Assembly (NCBI RefSeq): GCF_014650115.1
Contig: NZ_BMUI01000033.1
Location: forward strand, 1-64,000
Length of the DNA: 64,000 nucleotides
Reading direction: 5' to 3'
DNA from: Streptomyces olivaceoviridis
GTDB taxonomy: Bacteria; Actinomycetota; Actinomycetes; Streptomycetales; Streptomycetaceae
In this document: positions 61,101 to 64,000 of the stretch, in pieces
Position numbering within the stretch: position 1 is the first letter of the stretch
Layout of the letters: every line of letters begins with the position of its first letter
Position numbers and translations under genes: made by a program
Notes under the pieces: model-generated
Told to the model about the DNA's origin: nothing
Databases searched by the model: none
What the model saw: the letters and a program-made list of their open reading frames with translations, nothing else

Positions 61101-62726
61101 ATGCCTGCCACACCACACTCGCCCGCACCCGGCCCCGACACCCCCGACTCCCCCGACTCCCCCGACACGGACGTCATCGTCGTCGGCCGGGGTCCGGTGG
61201 GCGCCGTACTCGCCATCCTGCTGGCCGACCGGGGCCATCGGGTGCGCGTGCTCGAACACCGGCCGGAGCCGTATCCGCTGCCCCGCGCGACGAGTTTCGA
61301 CGGAGAGACCGCGCGACTGCTCGCCTCCGCCGGTATCGGCGGCGGCCTGGCCACGATCTCCGAGCCGGCGACCGGGTACCAATGGCGCACCGCAAGCGGG
61401 CGGCCCCTGCTCGACATCGCGTTCAGCCGCACCGGCAGGTACGGCTGGCCGGACGCCAACACGATGCACCAGCCCGCGCTCGAAGAACTGCTCGCCGGAC
61501 GGCTGGCGACGCTTCCCGGCGTCGAGACGCACCTAGGTCACCGCGTGGTGGACATCGCCCAGACCCCGTCGGGTGTCACGGCGACCGCGGTCACCGGGGA
61601 CGGCGCGGAGCGCGCCTTCACCGCCCGGTGGCTGGTGGGCTGCGACGGCGCCAACAGCTTCGTCCGTGAGCACACCGGCGTGGCCGTCACCGACCTCGGC
61701 TTCTCCTACGAGTGGCTGCTCTGCGACGTCAGGCTCCACACACCGCGCGAGTTCGTCCCGACCAACGTCCAGCTGTGCGACCCGGCACGCCCCACGACGA
61801 TGGTCGGCAGCGGCCCCGGGCGCCGCCGCTGGGAGTTCATGCGCCTGCCGGGCGAGAGCGCCGCGGAGCTGGACACCACCGAGGCCGCCTGGCGACTGCT
61901 CGCCCCGCACGGGGTCACCCCCGAGACGGCCACACTGCTGCGCAGCACCACGTACCGGTTCCGCGCCATGTGGGCCGAACAGTGGCGCTCCGGCCGCGTC
62001 TTCCTCGCCGGGGACGCCGCGCATCTGATGCCGCCGTTCGCCGGGCAGGGCATGTGCGCCGGCATCCGTGACGTCGTCAACCTCGCCTGGAAGCTCGACC
62101 TGGTGCTGTCGGACCGGGCGCCGGACCGGCTGCTCGACACCTACACGCTCGAACGCCGGCTGCACGCCAAGGCGTCGATCACCGCCTCGGTCAAGCTGGG
62201 CCGGGTGATCTGTGTGACCGACCCGGCCGCCGCGGCCGACCGCGACGCGGCGATCCTGGCCAACGGCGGCGGTCGCGCACAGCAGGGGCCGCCCCCCGCC
62301 GAGCCGCTGACGAAGGGGCTCCTGCGGCCTGCCGGGGACGGGCGCGGAGGCGCGGGCGAGGTCATGATCGCCGGCACGGTGGAAGCCGACGGCGTGCGTG
62401 ACCGTCTCGACCAGCTCGTCGGCGCCGGCTTCGTCCTGATCACCACCGAGGACCCGGCCGAACTGAACGACGTCCACGGGGCGTTCCTGACCGCCCTCGG
62501 GATCCGCGTGGTACGGCTCGCGCCGCCCGGCTCGCCGGCCGGCCCGGGCCTGGTGCGGGACGTCGACGGCGTCTACCACGCCTATCTGGGCCGGCTCGGC
62601 GCGTCGAGCGTCCTGGTCCGCCCGGACCACCACGTGTTCGGCACCGCTGAACCGGGCGGCACCGCGGCTCTCGTGGACGAGCTGCGCGCCCAGCTCCAGG
62701 ACGCCCCGCTGGCGGCAGCCCGCTGA
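61101..62726 (+). CDS. FAD-dependent aromatic monooxygenase (MhpA/Rif-Orf19-like)
   Basis: This 541-residue class A flavin monooxygenase has a short Pro/Asp/Ser-rich N-terminus with PDSPDSPD repeats. FAD-binding VIVVGRGPVGAVLAILLADR at about 20 follows, then the DG motif WLVGCDGANSFVREH near 185, and the GD motif VFLAGDAAHLMPPFAGQGM near 300. A thioredoxin-like C-terminal third follows, as in phenol and 3-hydroxyphenylpropionate hydroxylases. Related enzymes in ansamycin clusters hydroxylate the AHBA-derived ring, which leads to quinone or naphthalenic cores. The ATG at 61101 has GGAGG about 10 bp upstream. It is monocistronic. Confidence 0.92.
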   Translation: MPATPHSPAPGPDTPDSPDSPDTDVIVVGRGPVGAVLAILLADRGHRVRVLEHRPEPYPLPRATSFDGETARLLASAGIGGGLATISEPATGYQWRTASGRPLLDIAFSRTGRYGWPDANTMHQPALEELLAGRLATLPGVETHLGHRVVDIAQTPSGVTATAVTGDGAERAFTARWLVGCDGANSFVREHTGVAVTDLGFSYEWLLCDVRLHTPREFVPTNVQLCDPARPTTMVGSGPGRRRWEFMRLPGESAAELDTTEAAWRLLAPHGVTPETATLLRSTTYRFRAMWAEQWRSGRVFLAGDAAHLMPPFAGQGMCAGIRDVVNLAWKLDLVLSDRAPDRLLDTYTLERRLHAKASITASVKLGRVICVTDPAAAADRDAAILANGGGRAQQGPPPAEPLTKGLLRPAGDGRGGAGEVMIAGTVEADGVRDRLDQLVGAGFVLITTEDPAELNDVHGAFLTALGIRVVRLAPPGSPAGPGLVRDVDGVYHAYLGRLGASSVLVRPDHHVFGTAEPGGTAALVDELRAQLQDAPLAAAR

Positions 62727-62731
62727 CCGGC

Positions 62732-62760
62732 CCGGTCCGCCTCCACCGGAAGCGGACCGG
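62732..62760. terminator. Bidirectional hairpin between FAD monooxygenase and P450 genes
   Basis: CCGGTCCGC at 62732-62740 pairs perfectly with GCGGACCGG at 62752-62760 across an 11-base loop, 5 bp past the monooxygenase stop and upstream of the convergent P450 stop. Confidence 0.6.
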
Positions 62761-62885
62761 CGGGAGTCCTCCCCAGGACCGTGACAGCGCGGCACACCAC
62801 CCGGTCACCGTGCGAAACCCTCCCACCGGCACGCCGAACGCCCGGCTCGGATCAACCGGCCGGGCGTCGGACAGGTCCTGCGGGG

Positions 62886-64000
62886 TTACCAGCGGACGGG
62901 AAGCCGCTGCACGCTCAGCACGGGCGTACGGGCCCGCAGCGGAATGTCCTCAAGCGGCTCGTCCAGCGCCGGCTCCGGGAGCCCCAGGACGAGCGTCTCC
63001 AGCGCGATGCCCAGCACGGCGCGCCCCAGGCGCCGGCCGACGCACGCGTGGGGACCGTAGCCGAAGGCGATGTGGCCGGCGGCGTCCTCCCGGGCGAGGT
63101 CCAGGTGCGCGGGGCAGCCGAACCGGGCCGGATCGCGGTTTGCGGCCGGCAGCGAGACCGTGACCGTGTCGCCCTTGCGTACCAGTTCACCGCGCAGACG
63201 CACGTCTTCCAGCGCGGTGCGGAAGATCTGATACTGGTTCACGGTGGTGTAGCGCAGCAGTTCTTCGACAGCCGACTCGGTGCCCCGGCCCGACGCGGCC
63301 GCGGCGCGGAAGGTCGCGAGCTGGTCGCCGTGGTGCAGCAGGGCGAGTGCCGCAGCCGCCACGGCTCCCTCACAGGTGGCGAAACCGGCGACGAACACCA
63401 CCAGCAGCATGTTGGTGATCTCGCGGTCGGAGAGTCCCTCGACCGCCGTCAGCCGTCCCAGGATGTCGTTGCCGGGCGAGGTCCGGGCCCGCTCGACCAG
63501 GTCACGGGTGAGGAAGAACGCGCGTTTCTCGGCGGCGAACTCGTCCTCCAGCGGGACGTCGTCGTCATTGGCGGTGTCCGCAAGCGCGGCCAGGACGGGG
63601 GTGTCCTCGTAGGGGACGCCGACGACCTCGGAGAGCACCCGCAGCACCAGAGGCCGGATGTAGGCGGTCAGCAGATCGGCGGGCGAGCCCTGGGCACGCA
63701 GCTCGTCCAGTTGTCCGGCCGCGATCTCCTTGATGCGCGGGGCGAGTTCGGCCATGCGGCCGGTGCCGAACTCGGCGGTGAGCATGCCTCGGTAGCGCGT
63801 GTGCTCGGGCGGGTCCATGTGGATGAACATGCCGGGAATGATCGGCATGGAGGGGAACGGCTCCCCCTTCTTCAGCATCGGGAAGTGCGCCGAGTGGAAG
63901 TTGTGGCTGAACGCGGGGCTGCTCAGCACCTCCTTGGCCACCTCCAGCCCGGTGGCCAGCCACCCGACGTGCCCGTCCGGGTAGCGCATGCGGGACAACG
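62886..64000 (-). CDS. Cytochrome P450, N-terminus cut by right window edge
   Basis: About 371 residues are present. The frame is open through the edge and the first residues (RMRYPDGHVGWLATG) correspond to roughly position 30 of such enzymes, so the start lies just outside. ExxR is in VEELLRYTTVN and the haem motif is FGYGPHACVGRRLGRAVL. The I-helix reads VAGFATCEGA: the acidic residue before the conserved Thr is Ala and the next Thr is Cys. It is a likely tailoring enzyme. It faces the FAD monooxygenase gene across a hairpin. Confidence 0.93.
   Translation of the reverse strand, partial: LSRMRYPDGHVGWLATGLEVAKEVLSSPAFSHNFHSAHFPMLKKGEPFPSMPIIPGMFIHMDPPEHTRYRGMLTAEFGTGRMAELAPRIKEIAAGQLDELRAQGSPADLLTAYIRPLVLRVLSEVVGVPYEDTPVLAALADTANDDDVPLEDEFAAEKRAFFLTRDLVERARTSPGNDILGRLTAVEGLSDREITNMLLVVFVAGFATCEGAVAAAALALLHHGDQLATFRAAAASGRGTESAVEELLRYTTVNQYQIFRTALEDVRLRGELVRKGDTVTVSLPAANRDPARFGCPAHLDLAREDAAGHIAFGYGPHACVGRRLGRAVLGIALETLVLGLPEPALDEPLEDIPLRARTPVLSVQRLPVRW

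Overview
The window looks like a Streptomyces or close relative. Base composition is very GC-rich, third codon positions are almost all G or C, GTG and TTG starts are common, and the one clear transposase relic is of a type common in Streptomyces. It is accessory, secondary-metabolite DNA. The best-supported content is most of an ansamycin-type gene cluster that also carries genes for an aminohydroxycyclopentenone (C5N) unit. An NRPS operon lies at its left, behind a scarred boundary.

Layout, left to right. (1) 1-8562, minus strand: an NRPS operon of two genes, the second running off the left edge. (2) 8819-10839, minus: an MFS exporter and an ArsR/winged-helix regulator with repeated sequences at its promoter. 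(3) 10840-14254: a scarred boundary with an integrase relic, a secreted beta-propeller-like protein, a tRNA-Arg-like 3' fragment and a frameshifted IS5-type transposase. (4) 14255-23107, minus: CoA-transferase, acyl-CoA ligase, 5-aminolevulinate synthase, MDR oxidoreductase, acyl-CoA dehydrogenase and acyl-CoA carboxylase beta subunit. (5) 23340-24131, plus: a HemK-like methyltransferase. (6) 24160-47533, minus: one long operon read as AMP-ligase, degenerate carrier protein, P450, O-methyltransferase, P450, three-module type I PKS, arylamine N-acetyltransferase-type amide synthase, PapA-type acyltransferase. (7) 48404-51300, minus: dehydroquinase (rifJ type), class II aminoDAHP synthase (rifH type) and a luciferase-like monooxygenase. 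(8) 51684-53033, plus: a LuxR-type regulator. (9) 53172-54884, minus: a CaiB-type CoA-transferase behind a collapsed P450 pseudogene. (10) 55297-59181, plus: an AHBA operon of rifK, rifL, rifM and rifN types with 4-bp overlaps. (11) 59212-64000: a second, paralogous LuxR regulator, a FAD monooxygenase, and a P450 running off the right edge.

How the genes fit together. The rifH/J/K/L/M/N set makes 3-amino-5-hydroxybenzoate (AHBA), the usual ansamycin starter. The PKS adds methylmalonyl, malonyl and methylmalonyl units, and the amide synthase directly behind it is of the RifF class that closes macrolactams. Residue inspection suggests that the last module cannot reduce its beta-keto group, so the released chain should end as a 2-methyl-3-oxo amide. 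P450s, FAD and luciferase-like monooxygenases, an O-methyltransferase and acyltransferases would tailor it. The aminolevulinate synthase and ligase pair is the recognised C5N pair of manumycin- and moenomycin-type pathways. A loading module, first PKS modules and a rifG homologue are not in the window.

The most notable non-coding signal is a 46-47 bp promoter-like element found upstream of four transcription units: the PKS operon, the P450-relic/CaiB operon, the AHBA operon and the acyl-CoA/C5N operon. It ties the C5N operon to the ansamycin genes as one regulon. I did not find it in front of the NRPS operon, which may belong to a different cluster. Domain limits and substrate codes were read by eye, and no database search was run.
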